A DNA stretch of 64,000 bases. Origin: Panicum virgatum (lineage: Eukaryota; Streptophyta; Magnoliopsida; Poales; Poaceae). Location: the NCBI RefSeq assembly GCF_016808335.1, contig NC_053145.1:930001-994000 (forward strand). Reading direction: 5' to 3'. The notes below the pieces were generated by a model. The model made no database searches. It was not told where the DNA came from and worked only from the letters and a program-made list of their open reading frames with translations. Shown piece after piece: positions 24,228 through 35,598 of the stretch (position 1 is its first letter; every line of letters starts with the position of its first letter). The position numbers and the translations under genes were made by a program.

Positions 24228-25943
24228 ATGGTGAGGCCACGTCCTGGTGAGTCCTTGGAGGACGCAGAGCAACGGAGACAAAAGCGCCGTCATGATCCTC
24301 ACACTCAAAGGGAAGATGCCCCTCGAAATCCTCCAAGGGAGTTGCATCCACGTCATCGTGCCGGGAAGGAACCCGCTGGGAGCAGTTCTAAGGAGCCAAG
24401 AAAAGCTCCTTACATTTTGCAAAGCCGAGCCGTGGCTCCTCCATCCCGTCTGACTCCGACAAGCAAGGGTATTGCTCATGACATATGTCCTAAGACCCCC
24501 CCTCGCTTGGTAGTTGAGTACCCTCCCAGGCAGCGCACTTATCCTAACATTCCAAGACTTCATCGATCCGGGATAGTGCCTGGCTTCACGGTAGAGATGG
24601 AAAGAAACTATTACAAGCAAGATGTAGCACTTAGGGAGGCACGCAAAGAGAAAGTTTACAGATATGACAAGAGTGAAGGTCTTGAGCGGCGCTTTTGGTG
24701 CAAGCTTCATGAAGACTTCTATTCTTCAGTTGTGATGCGTAAGTCTCGTGCTCCCATTGTTCATTGCAAGTATGTGGATTGGAAATATTATGAGAATATG
24801 AAGGATCCATTCTTTAATGAGGCTATGGAAAAGTGCAAGGAGATGGGTCTCTATGATATTATGGGTTTTCTCTATGATTGGAATGAGGAGATCCTTGCTC
24901 AATTTCATTCTTCTTTATATTATGATGAAAATGAGATTGCATTTTATTGGACCACCGAAGGAGCAAAATATGGAGTGGATTACATGACCTTCTCTAGGTT
25001 ACTTGGACTTGGCACTAAGGATGAGAAGAGAGATCCCATTCATGTTGAGGAACAACTCAAGACATATCAAGTACCCACCTTGTTCTACAATCCTTATTGT
25101 GCTCAAGAAGGAAAGGCAAACCATCTCTTGCCGGTTTACTATGCAATGAATCAATTCTTTAGAGCAACCATTGATGCAAAGGATGGTGATCCCGTGGCAC
25201 TTAGATACTATGCAGTGAATCTTCTAGCCCGGACTTTGCCAAGTGGTAGACCTTTTTGCATTATGGATTTCATTTGGAATGAGCTAAGAAGGACCATGAT
25301 TGAGGCCAAAAAGTCCCTTCCTGCTGCACCATACATCATGTATATGATAGAGAGGGTGACCAAGGTCACATTTCCAAAGACAGTTAAGCATGAGCCTCTT
25401 CACTTGCGTGCCCGCTCAGGTGATGCACCACCTCCTCCTCCAGCTCATGCCGGTGCAACAAGGAACCCAAGACATGATCCTGCTCCATCTTCTGTGGGTG
25501 CCTCTTCATCGTCTCGTCATCGTCACCATGACTCCTTTGTGAAGAGGGCCCTCCGCAGCTTATTTGGGATGTGTAGGAATATTGCAAATGATGTGCATGA
25601 GAACACAAGGTCCATCAATGAGATTCGGGGTCATTTGGGACTTCCTTTGGATCCTCACCGCGAGCTCCCGGACTTTGATGATCCATTTGCTGAGTGGGAT
25701 GCCACCGATGAGGCTTCTATTGCCGCTACTCATGCTCCACTTCCACGTGCTCGTCGTCAGCCCCGTTCTCCTCGTCGCCGTGCTTCTTCTTCCTCCCGCC
25801 GTGCTCCTCCAAGTGGCCAAGAGATCTTTGATGAGGAAGAGGAGACCGAAGAAGATGAGCCCATAGGCTATCGTGAGCACCCCGACTCCGATGAAGATGA
25901 GGATACCTCCGAGGATGCCGCTCAAGATGAAGATGATGAGTAG
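24228..25943 (+). CDS. Post-pol (env-like position) ORF of the outer Copia element
   Basis: An open frame of 571 aa starts at ATG 24228 after an AT-rich leader. The N-terminal 100 residues are basic (QRRQKRRHDPH). A globular region at about residues 130-410 includes ERRFW, a VDWKYYENM stretch, MGFLYDW, FHSSLYY and FSRLLGLG. The C-terminus is Pro/Arg-rich and ends in a strongly acidic tail (EEETEEDE). No signal peptide or membrane helix is obvious, so an envelope role is not supported by the sequence. The order RRFW / L..FY / DW / F(Y/H)(A/S) / S...(I/L)...LG is shared with the ORF in the same position in the inner element. Function is unknown; Maximus/SIRE elements are known to carry an extra ORF here. 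Confidence 0.7.
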   Translation: MVRPRPGESLEDAEQRRQKRRHDPHTQREDAPRNPPRELHPRHRAGKEPAGSSSKEPRKAPYILQSRAVAPPSRLTPTSKGIAHDICPKTPPRLVVEYPPRQRTYPNIPRLHRSGIVPGFTVEMERNYYKQDVALREARKEKVYRYDKSEGLERRFWCKLHEDFYSSVVMRKSRAPIVHCKYVDWKYYENMKDPFFNEAMEKCKEMGLYDIMGFLYDWNEEILAQFHSSLYYDENEIAFYWTTEGAKYGVDYMTFSRLLGLGTKDEKRDPIHVEEQLKTYQVPTLFYNPYCAQEGKANHLLPVYYAMNQFFRATIDAKDGDPVALRYYAVNLLARTLPSGRPFCIMDFIWNELRRTMIEAKKSLPAAPYIMYMIERVTKVTFPKTVKHEPLHLRARSGDAPPPPPAHAGATRNPRHDPAPSSVGASSSSRHRHHDSFVKRALRSLFGMCRNIANDVHENTRSINEIRGHLGLPLDPHRELPDFDDPFAEWDATDEASIAATHAPLPRARRQPRSPRRRASSSSRRAPPSGQEIFDEEEETEEDEPIGYREHPDSDEDEDTSEDAAQDEDDE

Positions 25944-26601
25944 ATGAACTTCATGCTTCTTTTCATTCTCTTTTTGGCACTTGATGACAAAGGGGGAGTG
26001 AAAATGCCATTTATGTACTCATTTGGGCATGTGTCACATTTGTATCGAACTCATGTCGTTTCCATTCCGTTTTAAACTCTTTTGATCGTTTGTAAGGACT
26101 ATGTGGTGTGAGAATCTTTGTAATGTGTGCTACTCTGTGCTTAGCTGTCGAACTTGAGTTATTTCTAAGGAATTTCTGCTAGTGTGTGACATATTTGAGC
26201 TGTGGATTATCTGTTTTCTGTTTTTCTATGTTCTGGTTCAGAAAGGCCGGATACTCCGGGCTACAGGCCGGATTCTCCGGATATCTTGACCGGAGTCTCC
26301 GGACTTATACCCGGAGTCTCCGGGTCCAGCTGACAGATATACATTTTTTTTTGAGTGGATAACATGTCATATGCATTACACATATTCTTGGCACTCACCT
26401 GTTCACCCCACTGTAAAACTTATAAGAGCTTTTGTGTTTCTCTCGATAAATATGCCAATTGTTGACATGTCAAGTCAAAACTGAAATTCAAAGTTCATGG
26501 CATACATTTAGGGGGAGATCTTATATACTAGATGTTTATCGCTTTATGATTATCAAATGAGTTACATGTGGGTTGTCATCAATCACCAAAAAGGGAGAGA
26601 T

Positions 26602-27103
26602 TGAAAGTGATCTAGGCCCCTAAGTGGGTTTTGGTGGTTAATGACAAAACACATGTGCATTTAATCGTGTAATTGAGCATGTGTGCAGGTGGTGAACATG
26701 TATAAGTGAATCAAGTGACGATATATGACCCTAAAAAAGGAAATGAAAAGCGGAGTTTAAGTTTACTCAAGAAATTAGATTTTGAATTTGAAATTTGAGT
26801 ATAGGAACGCCGTACTATCAAGATGGACTTGGTTAAAGGGTTTCGATTTAGATCTTGTGCTCAAGAGAACCTATACAAACACTTGTGAGCCACAAAACAC
26901 CTCAAAGGAGCCATAAATCGAAGTTCTTCCCTGCCTTACCCGGATACTCCGGGTATAGGGCCGGATACTCCGGACCTCATTGCCCGGAGTGTCCGGGTGC
27001 TGTTTCCGGGCTGAAATGTCAGGGTTGCCCGGAGTCTCCGGACATATACCTGGAGTCTCCGGGTTCCCTTTCGCCCAACGGCTATTTTTGGGCTGAAGAC
27101 TAT
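26602..27103 (+). repeat. Outer element 3' LTR, first part
   Basis: It begins TGAAAGTGATCTAGG right after the polypurine tract. It holds a CCGG-type motif array (about 26,938-27,063) with units such as CCGGATACTCCGG and CCGGAGTCTCCGG. It is cut at the inner insertion site just where the TATA box would start. Confidence 0.8.
27099..27103. other. 5-bp target site duplication (left) of the inner element
   Basis: ACTAT directly precedes the left LTR, and an identical ACTAT follows the right LTR at 40158-40162. Five bases is the Copia integrase stagger. The exact match shows the two LTRs are the ends of one insertion. Confidence 0.95.
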
Positions 27104-27550
27104 TGTAAGCATCTAGGCCCTCAAGGTATGTTTCGGTGATTAATGACAACCATTATTGTGACTAATGAGTTTGTGCAGCTTAATAGATCATTATCGCTCA
27201 TTTGGTCATATGTCAAAAGAGGCCCCTCAATTTCATTATTCAAAAAGGCGATCTCGGTATTCAACTCAATTTTATGTCAAGACTAAGGATCTTTCTAGTC
27301 CTAAGTGTCATAAGGTTGAGAAGGACACTTAGGTTAGTATAGGTTTTATAGTTTTGTAGTGATCGCACTATTAAGAGGGGTTAAGGCTAAGTAACTTGAG
27401 CATGGACATGATCATTTGAAAATGGATGCACACTATGGTCACTCAGGTTTCTAGAAGTTCAAATAAGTGGTTCTCAAACTATATCTCAAGAATATTTGGA
27501 TTTCATTCAAGACTCAAATCAGAAAAGACAAAATCAGAAAAAGTCTATAC

Positions 27551-28010
27551 ACCGGTTTAACCGACGCTCTCAATTTTCTATACGTCGGTTAAACGAAGTC
27601 AGCAGAGTCTGGACAAATTTAATACACCGGTTAAACCGACGTGTTTGAATTTAACGTCGGTGCATTGGTCCAGAGTTGGTTTTTCCAGGGAAATTCAAGT
27701 TCTATTCACCGGATTAACCGACGATGTTTGAATCAAGACGTCGGTGCAATTGACCAGTGAGATGGTTTTTCAGAGGAATTTAAAAGTTGTACTCACCGGT
27801 TAAACCGACGATAGGTTTGAGTTAACGTCAGTGCAGTTGTCCAGAGACTTGGTTTTTCAGTGGTTCAGTGGACAACTACACTCACCGGTTAAACCGATGC
27901 TACGTCGGTTAATCTGCCCCAGTTGTAACGGCTAGTTTTCAGAAGAGGCAGTTTACATTCACCGGTTAAACCGACGATGACAATGAGGGGTACGTCGGAT
28001 TAACCGGCGC
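27551..28010 (+). repeat. Array of short self-complementary motifs in the 5' LTR
   Basis: About six units of CACCGG(T/A)TTAACCGACG or close variants, most followed 15-40 nt later by ACGTCGGT or ACGTCGGTTAA. The CCGACG and CGTCGG parts can pair, giving potential hairpins. The same array recurs in the 3' LTR (about 38,921-39,380). A looser version lies between pol and the post-pol ORF (about 34,865-35,175). Confidence 0.85.
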
Positions 28011-28062
28011 TACGCAGTTTTCTGGCAGCTTTTCTCCAACGGCTCTATTTGTGTGAGCTGCC

Positions 28063-28070
28063 TATATATA
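28063..28070 (+). promoter_or_regulatory. LTR TATA box
   Basis: CCTATATATACCCCTCC just after the motif array marks the probable pol II promoter of the 5' LTR. The 3' LTR has CCTATATACC at the same place, two bases shorter. Confidence 0.7.
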
Positions 28071-28790
28071 CCCCTCCAATGGGTCATTTCGCCCACTCTT
28101 GACACCAGGCAACATCCATACACTCAAACTATAGTCAAGAGCCACATTGAGCTTCATCATTCACATACTTGTGCATTCAATCAATCAAGAAGCAAGATTA
28201 AGGACTTGAGTAGAGAGAAGCTAGTGTGCATCCGTTCTTGGTGATCGGTTCTTGCTCAAGTGAAGGCCTTAGCTTGTTACTCTTGGTGATTGGCATCACC
28301 TAGGCGATCTTGGTGATCGAGATGTTTCTCGCGGAGCTTGCCAAGGATTGTGGGAGCCCGGAGAAGAAGATTGTACGTGGCTTGATCTCCACCACGCCGG
28401 GATGGTGAACGGAGACTCTTAGTGAGCGCCCTCGTCTCGGTGACTTGGGAGGTGACAATACTCTTTGTGAGTGTCACAACGTGGATTAGGGGTGTGTGCC
28501 AACACATCGATACCACGGGAAAAAATCCGGTTGTCTCTTGTCCATTCCTCTTATTCAAGCATTTTCTTTCATGCAATTTACTCATGTGCTTGACTTAGAG
28601 ATCATAACTTAGCTCTACCTTGCTAGGCTTTACTTTGTTTTAGCTCTCTTAGCTTGTGTTAGAAGCTTAGTTATCCGGTTGGTGAATTGGTGCCCTACTA
28701 GCATTGCATAGGTTAAGGTTGCTTTACTTTGTTTTAGAATTTGAAAAAGGCCCAATTCACCCCCCCTCTTGGTCCATCGATCCTTACAAT

Positions 28791-28802
28791 TGGTATCAGA
28801 GC
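28791..28802 (+). other. Primer binding site, initiator-Met tRNA type
   Basis: TGGTATCAGAGC lies two bases after the 5' LTR end and matches the complement of the 3' end of plant initiator methionine tRNA, the standard primer of Copia elements. Confidence 0.95.
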
Positions 28803-28844
28803 CTCGTTGCTCATTTGGATCATTAGGCTTCACCGCCTAGAGCT

Positions 28845-30947
28845 ATGGCCAAGATGGGTGGTTCGCCGCCTCACTTCGAGGGCAAGAACTTTGCCTATTG
28901 GAAAGTTCGCATGGCCGCATACCTTGATGCGATTGCCCCCGAAGTATGGTTGGCAACTAAGACCGGGTTCACCGGAACTCCCACCACCGAACAATTAAAA
29001 TGGAATGCTAAGGCTAGAAATGCAATTTTCGAAGCCATTAGTGAGGAAGTCTTTGCTAGAGTTAATGGCATGGACTTAGCAAGTGATATATGGAAAGAAC
29101 TAATTGAAATTCATGAAGGCTCCACAAAAGTCCGTGAACAAAAATATCACTTGTTTAGAGCTAAGTATGATTCTTTTAAAATGCTAGCTCATGAAAATTG
29201 CAATGATATGTACTCTCGCTTGAATGTCATTGTCAAGGACATTAATGCACTTAAAATATCCAAAATTGACAGTGCCTCCATCAATCGCAAGATTCTCATG
29301 CTCCTCCCGAAGCCCAAGTATAACATCATCAATGCTATGCTTCAAAAGGAGAATCTTGACACAATGGAAGTAGGAGAACTTGTGGGCGAAATTCGCGCTC
29401 ATGAGATGAGTATCCTTGGTATGTCCGAAGAGCCAACTTCAAGCAAATCAATTGCTCTAAAGACCAAGGCAAACAAAGCCCGCAAGCTCAAGATGATCAA
29501 GCAAGATTCAAGCTCAAGCAATGAAGAAGATGATCATCATGAAAGCTCATCCGATGTTGAAGATGATGGAGAGCTTGCTCTTATGATGAGGAAGTTCACC
29601 CGCTTGAATGACAAGATCAACAAGAAAGGGTTCAACTTTGACTCTAAGAAGGGAATGTTCCGGCCAATGGATGTCAAGAACAAAATTTACTACAATTGTG
29701 GAGAAAAAGGTCACATCCGTCCAAATTGTCCCAAGCCGGACAAAAGAAACAAGGATCACAAGAGCAAGCATCGCCATGATTCAAGCGATGATGAAGAAGA
29801 AGAAAGGAATAACAAAAACAAGAGACTTGGGAAGAAAAAGAGCCATGACAAGAAGACCAAGCTCTTCCCAAAGAAGAAAGGGCACACCAAGAGAAGCTTC
29901 TTGGTGGAAAAACAAGAGTGGGTGACCGATGTCTCATCAAGCGAAGATTCAAGTGATGAAGAAGACATAGTCACCATCGCCCTCACAAATGAAGAACCAT
30001 TACTACCTCCACCTCCAATGTGCCTCATGGCCAAAGGTAACTCTAAGGTATGTGAGAGTGAAGATGATAGTGATGATGAGCTTGACCCTAATGAGTTTGC
30101 TAACCTCATTAATGAGTATACATCCGTCATCAAGAGGGAAAAGGGCAAAGTCAAGATTCTTGAGAGCACTCGTGCAAAGTTAGAGCTTGCCCACTCGGAT
30201 TTGCTTGGCAAGTACAATGACTTCCTCAAAAAGCACAATGAGTCACTTGTACTTGCTAAGCAAGTTGAAGAGAGCCACAAAAAGCTTAAACAAGAGCATA
30301 GGGAGTTGGCTCATAAGTATCAAGAACTTGAATTTGCCTATGAAGCAATTGACCCAAGTCTTGAAAACTTTGCTCATGAAACTATTGAGAAGGTCAATGC
30401 TTCTACTTCATGTGATGACCTACTCATTAATGCAAATGCTACTAATGCTTTGCCCAAGCTTGCACCTTCTAGGGAAAAGGAATTGATGGATCAAGTTGCA
30501 AGCCTCAAGAGTAGTGTGGAGAAGCTCTCAAGAGGAGAATACATCCACAAAGAGATTCTTTTCAACAATGCCCGTGACTATGGCAAGAGAGGTCTTGGTT
30601 CATTTCCGGAGCCAAACATAGCTACTACTCCTTCTCCGGAGATCAAGATTAGCTTCATCAAGGAAGTTGGATCATATTGCCAACATTGCCAAGTCACCGG
30701 GCACCACACTAGGGAGTGCACTTTACCATCACGTTCTCTTCCTAAATTACCCAAGAATTACTCTTCAATATTTCAAAATAACCATTTTCTCTTGAGTAAA
30801 GTGAAGGGTAAGGTGAAGGCCAAATTCATTGGCAAACTCACTAAGGAGTCAAAGAAGAAGCTCTCCAAGCAACTTTGGGTTCCAAAAGCTCTTGTCACAC
30901 ATGTGCAAGGCCCAAAGCTTGTTTGGGTTCCTAAAACTCAAAAGTGA
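28845..30947 (+). CDS. Gag polyprotein of the inner Copia element
   Basis: 700 aa. The N-terminal region has the Copia-type gag fold (YWKVRMAAYLDA near residue 24, then a capsid-like helical region to about 210). An acidic/Ser-rich linker follows. Next is a zinc-knuckle-like motif at about 285 reading YYNCGEKGHIRPNC, in which the usual first Cys is Tyr. Then come a Lys-rich basic stretch, a coiled coil at about 430-530, and a complete CCHC knuckle near 615 (CQHCQVTGHHTREC). Gag forms the virus-like particle and packages the RNA. The length is large for Copia but usual for Maximus/SIRE. The start is the first ATG after the primer site in a good context. The frame ends in TGA 16 nt before the pol frame opens. 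Confidence 0.9.
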   Translation: MAKMGGSPPHFEGKNFAYWKVRMAAYLDAIAPEVWLATKTGFTGTPTTEQLKWNAKARNAIFEAISEEVFARVNGMDLASDIWKELIEIHEGSTKVREQKYHLFRAKYDSFKMLAHENCNDMYSRLNVIVKDINALKISKIDSASINRKILMLLPKPKYNIINAMLQKENLDTMEVGELVGEIRAHEMSILGMSEEPTSSKSIALKTKANKARKLKMIKQDSSSSNEEDDHHESSSDVEDDGELALMMRKFTRLNDKINKKGFNFDSKKGMFRPMDVKNKIYYNCGEKGHIRPNCPKPDKRNKDHKSKHRHDSSDDEEEERNNKNKRLGKKKSHDKKTKLFPKKKGHTKRSFLVEKQEWVTDVSSSEDSSDEEDIVTIALTNEEPLLPPPPMCLMAKGNSKVCESEDDSDDELDPNEFANLINEYTSVIKREKGKVKILESTRAKLELAHSDLLGKYNDFLKKHNESLVLAKQVEESHKKLKQEHRELAHKYQELEFAYEAIDPSLENFAHETIEKVNASTSCDDLLINANATNALPKLAPSREKELMDQVASLKSSVEKLSRGEYIHKEILFNNARDYGKRGLGSFPEPNIATTPSPEIKISFIKEVGSYCQHCQVTGHHTRECTLPSRSLPKLPKNYSSIFQNNHFLLSKVKGKVKAKFIGKLTKESKKKLSKQLWVPKALVTHVQGPKLVWVPKTQK

Positions 30948-30963
30948 ATTCTCATGTGTGTAG

Positions 30964-33900
30964 GTGAACTACAAAGCCGGTGGAAAACATTGGGTACTTG
31001 ATAGCGGTTGCTCTCAACATATGACCGGCAATGATAGCATGTTCACCTCCCTTGAAGACCCCGGCGATCATGAACATGTCACCTATGGTGATAACTCAAG
31101 GGGAAAGGTTTTAGGTTTGGGTAGAATAGCAATCTCTAAAGATTTATCTATTTCTAATGTCTTGTTTGTAAAAGCACTTAGTTTTAATCTCATTTCTATT
31201 GCTCAATTGTGTGATCTTGGACTAACGTGTACCTTTGACAAGAATGGTGTTGTAGTAACTCTTGAAGAAGACAAGTCAATGGTATTCACGGGGTTTAGGC
31301 ATGGCAACATCTATTTAGTGGATTTCTCTTCAAAGCAAACAAGCACCATGACATGCCTCTTCACCAAGTCTTCTCTTGGGTGGCTTTGGCATAGAAGAAT
31401 TGCTCATATTGGCATGAGCAACCTCAAGAAAGCCCACAAGAGAGGGATGATCACCGGCTTGAAGGATGTCACGTTTGACAAAAACAAACTATGTAAAGCA
31501 TGTCAAGCCGGGAAGCAGGTTGCAACACATCATCCCATCAAGACGATGTTGTCTACCTCCAAGCCGCTCGAGCTACTTCACATGGATCTCTTTGGTCCAA
31601 CTACATACAAGAGCATTGGTGGTAACCTCTATTGCCTAGTAATTGTTGATGATTTTTCACGTTACACTTGGGTTATGTTCCTAGGCGATAAGGGTGAAAC
31701 TCCGGAACTCTTCAAGACATTTGCAAGAAGAGCTCAAAGGGAGTACGACTCCCCAATTGTGAAGATCCGGAGTGACAATGGCACCGAGTTCAAGAACATG
31801 AAGATTGAAGAATGGTGCGATGAAGAGGGCATCAAGCATGAGTTTTCCGCCACCTACACGCCTCAACAAAATGGAGTGGTGGAAAGAAAGAACAAGACAC
31901 TCATCACCCTAACTAGAGCAATGTTGGATGATTATGGCACGTCCGAGAAGTTTTGGGCGGAAGCAATCAACACGGCGTGTCATGCATCCAACCGAGTATA
32001 TCCTCACCGACTCCTCAAGAAAACTCCATATGAGCTCATCACCGGGAAGAAACCAAATATATCATACTTTCGAGTCTTTGGTTGCAAATGCTTCATCTAT
32101 AAGAAGAAAAGGCTCGGTAAGTTTGAAAGTAGACGTGATGAAGGTTTCTTTCTTGGTTATGCATCAAACTCCAAAGCATATAGAGTATTCAATCAAACCT
32201 CCGGGTTAGTTGAAGAAACATGTGATGTGGAGTTTGATGAATCTAATGGCTCCCAAGAGGAGGTTGTTGGCTATGAGAATGTAGGTGATGAGGAGATTGA
32301 TGAAGCTTTGAAGAATATGTCCATTGGGGATATCAAGCCGGAAGAGGTGCATGAAGACAATGATCAAGGGGGAGGACCTTCCTCATCTACACCAAGCACC
32401 TCCACGGCGCCCCAAGTGGATGAAGATCAAGAAAAAGATGATACACAACCTCAAGAAGATGTGCCAACGCCAACACCCCAAGTTCAAGAACAAGAAGAGC
32501 AAAGTGTTCCACCACAAGCACAAGTCACTCATGATCCACCCCAACAAGCATCAACGCAAGTACCGCTAGTGAAGCATGGTCGCATCTCCAAGGATCATCC
32601 AATTGGTCAAATCATTGGTAGTCCTTCCAAGGGAGTAAGAACTCGCTCTAAACATGCTTCATTTTGCGAACATCACTCGTTTGTTTCTTGTATTGAACCC
32701 ACTAGCATAGAGGAAGCACTTGAGGACTCGGATTGGGTGATGGCCATGCAAGAAGAGTTGAACAACTTCACCCGCAATGAAGTTTGGGTCCTCGAAGCTC
32801 CTCCGAAAGACAAGAACATCATCGGCACCAAGTGGGTCTTTCGAAACAAGCAAGATGAACATGGGGTGGTAATACGCAACAAAGCAAGACTTGTGGCAAA
32901 AGGGTTCTCTCAAGTCGAAGGTTTGGATTTTGGTGAAACTTTTGCTCCGGTCGCAAGACTTGAAGCTATCCGTATCCTTCTTGCTTACTCTTCACATCAT
33001 AACATTAAGTTGTATCAAATGGATGTGAAAAGTGCATTCTTAAATGGCGTTATTAACGAACTTGTTTATGTTGAGCAACCTCCCGGGTTTGAAGATCCGA
33101 GGAATCCTAACCATGTTTATAGGTTGCACAAGGCACTCTATGGGCTCAAACAAGCTCCAAGGGCTTGGTATGAGAGGCTTCGTGACTTCCTAATCATGCA
33201 AGGCTTCAAGATCGGGAGGGTGGACACCACTTTGTTCACTAAAGACGTCAACGGGGATCTTTTTATTTGTCAAATTTATGTTGACGATATTATCTTTGGC
33301 TCAACTAATGATTTGCTAAGCCATGAGTTTGCTACCATGATGTCTAGGGAATTCGAGATGTCCATGATTGGCGAATTGACCTTCTTCCTTGGTTTTCAAG
33401 TCAAACAAATGAAGGAAGGGACATTCATCCATCAAGAAAAGTATACCAAAGATATCTTGAAGAAGTTTAAGATGGATGAGTGCAAGCCAATCAAGACACC
33501 CATGGCAACCAATGGGCATCTCGACTTGGATGTGGACGGTAAACCGGTTGATCAATCCCTCTATCGTTCTATGATAGGGTCTTTGCTTTACCTTACCGCA
33601 TCTAGGCCCGATATAATGTTTAGTGTGTGCTTGTGTGCCCGCTTTCAAGCTAACCCAAAGGAGTCACACCTTTCGGCTGTGAATAGGATCCTTCGGTATC
33701 TCAAGCACACTCCTAGCATAGGCTTGTGGTACCCCAAAGGCGCTAGTTTAGATCTCTTGGGATACTCGGATTCGGATTTTGCCGGAAGCCGTGTGGATCG
33801 CAAGAGTACCTCCGGGGGTTGCCACTTGCTGGGGCGTTCTCTAGTTTCTTGGTCAAGTAAGAAGCAAAATTCCGTGGCTTTGTCCACCGCGGAAGCGGAA

Positions 33901-34230
33901 TATATAGCGGCCGGTGCATGTTGTGCCCAAATCCTATATATGAAGCAAACCCTTTTGGACTTTGGTGTGAAACTAGATAGGATCCCACTCCTTTGTGACA
34001 ATGAAAGTGCCGTAAAAATTGCTAAGAATCCGGTTCAACACTCTCGCACAAAGCACATTGATATTCGCCATCACTTCTTGCGTGATCACGAAGCCAAAGG
34101 AGACATATCTCTTCAAGGTGTGAGATCCGAGGAGCAATTGGCGGATATCTTCACAAAACCATTAGACGAGAGTACCTTTGTTAGGCTAAGAAATGAGCTT
34201 AATGTGTTAGATGCGGCAAACGTCATGTAA
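30964..34230 (+). CDS. Pol polyprotein (protease, integrase, reverse transcriptase, RNase H)
   Basis: 1,089 codons including the stop. The frame opens directly after a TAG at 30961-30963 and has no ATG at its start, so it must be expressed as a fusion or by an unusual route. Protease motif [12 protein letters not shown] at about 11; GAG-pre-integrase zinc residues (WHRRIAHIG...CKACQAGK) at about 140-185; integrase catalytic residues in HMDLFGP (about 207), RSDNGTEF (about 269) and QNGVVERKN (about 302); a variable Pro/Gln linker; reverse transcriptase from about 620 with YVDDIIFGS at about 771; RNase H acidic residues in DSDFAGS (about 936), STAEAEYIA (about 974) and DNESAVKIA (about 1014). 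All catalytic motifs appear intact. It makes and integrates the DNA copy. Confidence 0.93.
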   Translation: MNYKAGGKHWVLDSGCSQHMTGNDSMFTSLEDPGDHEHVTYGDNSRGKVLGLGRIAISKDLSISNVLFVKALSFNLISIAQLCDLGLTCTFDKNGVVVTLEEDKSMVFTGFRHGNIYLVDFSSKQTSTMTCLFTKSSLGWLWHRRIAHIGMSNLKKAHKRGMITGLKDVTFDKNKLCKACQAGKQVATHHPIKTMLSTSKPLELLHMDLFGPTTYKSIGGNLYCLVIVDDFSRYTWVMFLGDKGETPELFKTFARRAQREYDSPIVKIRSDNGTEFKNMKIEEWCDEEGIKHEFSATYTPQQNGVVERKNKTLITLTRAMLDDYGTSEKFWAEAINTACHASNRVYPHRLLKKTPYELITGKKPNISYFRVFGCKCFIYKKKRLGKFESRRDEGFFLGYASNSKAYRVFNQTSGLVEETCDVEFDESNGSQEEVVGYENVGDEEIDEALKNMSIGDIKPEEVHEDNDQGGGPSSSTPSTSTAPQVDEDQEKDDTQPQEDVPTPTPQVQEQEEQSVPPQAQVTHDPPQQASTQVPLVKHGRISKDHPIGQIIGSPSKGVRTRSKHASFCEHHSFVSCIEPTSIEEALEDSDWVMAMQEELNNFTRNEVWVLEAPPKDKNIIGTKWVFRNKQDEHGVVIRNKARLVAKGFSQVEGLDFGETFAPVARLEAIRILLAYSSHHNIKLYQMDVKSAFLNGVINELVYVEQPPGFEDPRNPNHVYRLHKALYGLKQAPRAWYERLRDFLIMQGFKIGRVDTTLFTKDVNGDLFICQIYVDDIIFGSTNDLLSHEFATMMSREFEMSMIGELTFFLGFQVKQMKEGTFIHQEKYTKDILKKFKMDECKPIKTPMATNGHLDLDVDGKPVDQSLYRSMIGSLLYLTASRPDIMFSVCLCARFQANPKESHLSAVNRILRYLKHTPSIGLWYPKGASLDLLGYSDSDFAGSRVDRKSTSGGCHLLGRSLVSWSSKKQNSVALSTAEAEYIAAGACCAQILYMKQTLLDFGVKLDRIPLLCDNESAVKIAKNPVQHSRTKHIDIRHHFLRDHEAKGDISLQGVRSEEQLADIFTKPLDESTFVRLRNELNVLDAANVM

Positions 34231-35598
34231 GTTGCCATGTCATATAGAAAAATGCATACATATAGGACACTTGTCTAACCATGGTAAGATAGTGATGAGC
34301 AAGGGTTTAGCTAGAGGTGGTGGTCCACTTGTTTTCCTCTAGGCTTGTAGAAAGGCTCATCATGAAGAAGCTTCCCGTGGGTTCAAACTTGACAAGTAGA
34401 TTTTAATTTTTTGTTATGCATTTCTTGTCATATAGATGTGCACTTCATGTTTACTTTACTTTCGCATGTGGTTGTAGCTTGCATTATCATTGCATGCGTA
34501 AGGGTCACAAAGGAGATCACTTGATGAAAATGAGACTTGTTTTCATATACAAGATCTTAATTCATGAAAAGTGAAAAGAGCAAAGTGTTAGGTGCGTCAT
34601 TGCCTAGTGAGCAATGTCATGATGAGTTTGAAGTTTTCTATCTTCAATATTCCTATGACATGGCTCATACATTTTATTTGACGCTTTGTCTCTCTTGCGG
34701 CTTTTCCTTGTGTTTGAAAAGAAATTTATTTAAGCAAGTGTGCTATCCTATTTATTTTGAGGGGTAAAGTCGCCTATGCAAGTCCATTAACTTGAGTTTA
34801 TTTGAATCTTATAAGTTTATTGGACTTAGCATAGAAGAGTGAGCTGAGTGTGGGGTTTTTGGCTTCACCGGTTAAACCGACGTTCAAAGGATCTATACCC
34901 ATCGGATTAACCGGCGTTACTAAAGTTTGTCTCAGCTCAGTCAAGTTTCAGACGTTCAACCGGCGTATACAAAAGTCAGAGCATCGGAGCAACCGGTGAT
35001 AGTAAATGCAAATCAGACCTAGCAATCAACCGGTGTTTTGATCTATCAACCGACGAGTACACTCTTGACATCATCGGTTCAACCGGCGTTCAGTTTCAGA
35101 TCTGCAGAAGCCTCGGGTGAACTACACCGACGCAATCAACCGGTGCTCAAAACCTAGGCGTCGGATCGACCGGCGTTAAGAAAAATCGCGGGCCCGCCTG
35201 TCATATATGTCTCTTGCCCGCGCTGCCGGCCCCTGTTTCTCTTCTCTCTTCACGCCGCCGCCGCCCGACTCGTTCCCCTCGCGCCGCTGCCTTCCCTCCG
35301 CGCCGCCGCTTGCCCTCAACCTTGCGCCGCCGTTTGCCTACGCAGCCGCCACCACTCCCGCGCTCGCCTGCACGCTCACCGCGCCGCCCGCGCAACCACT
35401 TGCACCGCCTACGCGCGTAGCTGCCGCTCCTCACCCGCGCCCGCGCCGCCATCACGCCAGCCGCGCTCGCCTCAGTGCTCCAAGCGCCGCCCGCTCAACC
35501 TTGCCAAGCGCCGCCGTGCTCCACGCCTCCACGCCGCAGCCGCAGCCCCACGCCGCAGCAGCACCCGATCAGCGCTCACCAGGTGCTCGACAATCGAG
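34231..35598 (+). other. Spacer between pol and the post-pol ORF
   Basis: About 1.4 kb. The first part is AT-rich and non-coding. From 34,865 to 35,175 it carries a loose array of ACCGG/ACCGACG motifs like those in the LTR. From 35,200 to 35,560 it is very C-rich, with CGCCGCCGC-like runs that keep several frames open by composition. No protein motif was found. Confidence 0.5.

Larger units (their letters stand above)
27104..28788 (+). repeat. 5' LTR of the inner Copia element
   Basis: 1,685 bp with perfect 6-bp terminal inversions TGTAAG/CTTACA. U3 contains an array (27,551-28,010) of CACCGGTTAAACCGACG-type motifs alternating with ACGTCGGT motifs, followed by the TATA box. Its right end abuts the primer binding site. 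Confidence 0.95.

Noticed and set aside
27551..28010. Regularly recurring motifs resembling a CRISPR array
   Set aside because: The units vary, alternate with their complements, lie in an LTR of a plant retrotransposon and have no cas genes.
28277..28585. 102-codon minus-strand frame present identically in both LTRs (also 39646-39954)
   Set aside because: It is antisense within the LTR, without motif; its duplication only reflects the LTR pair.
29756..30280. 174-codon minus-strand frame in gag
   Set aside because: Antisense to the gag coding sequence, rich in Ser and Leu from the Lys/Glu/Asp codons of the real frame.
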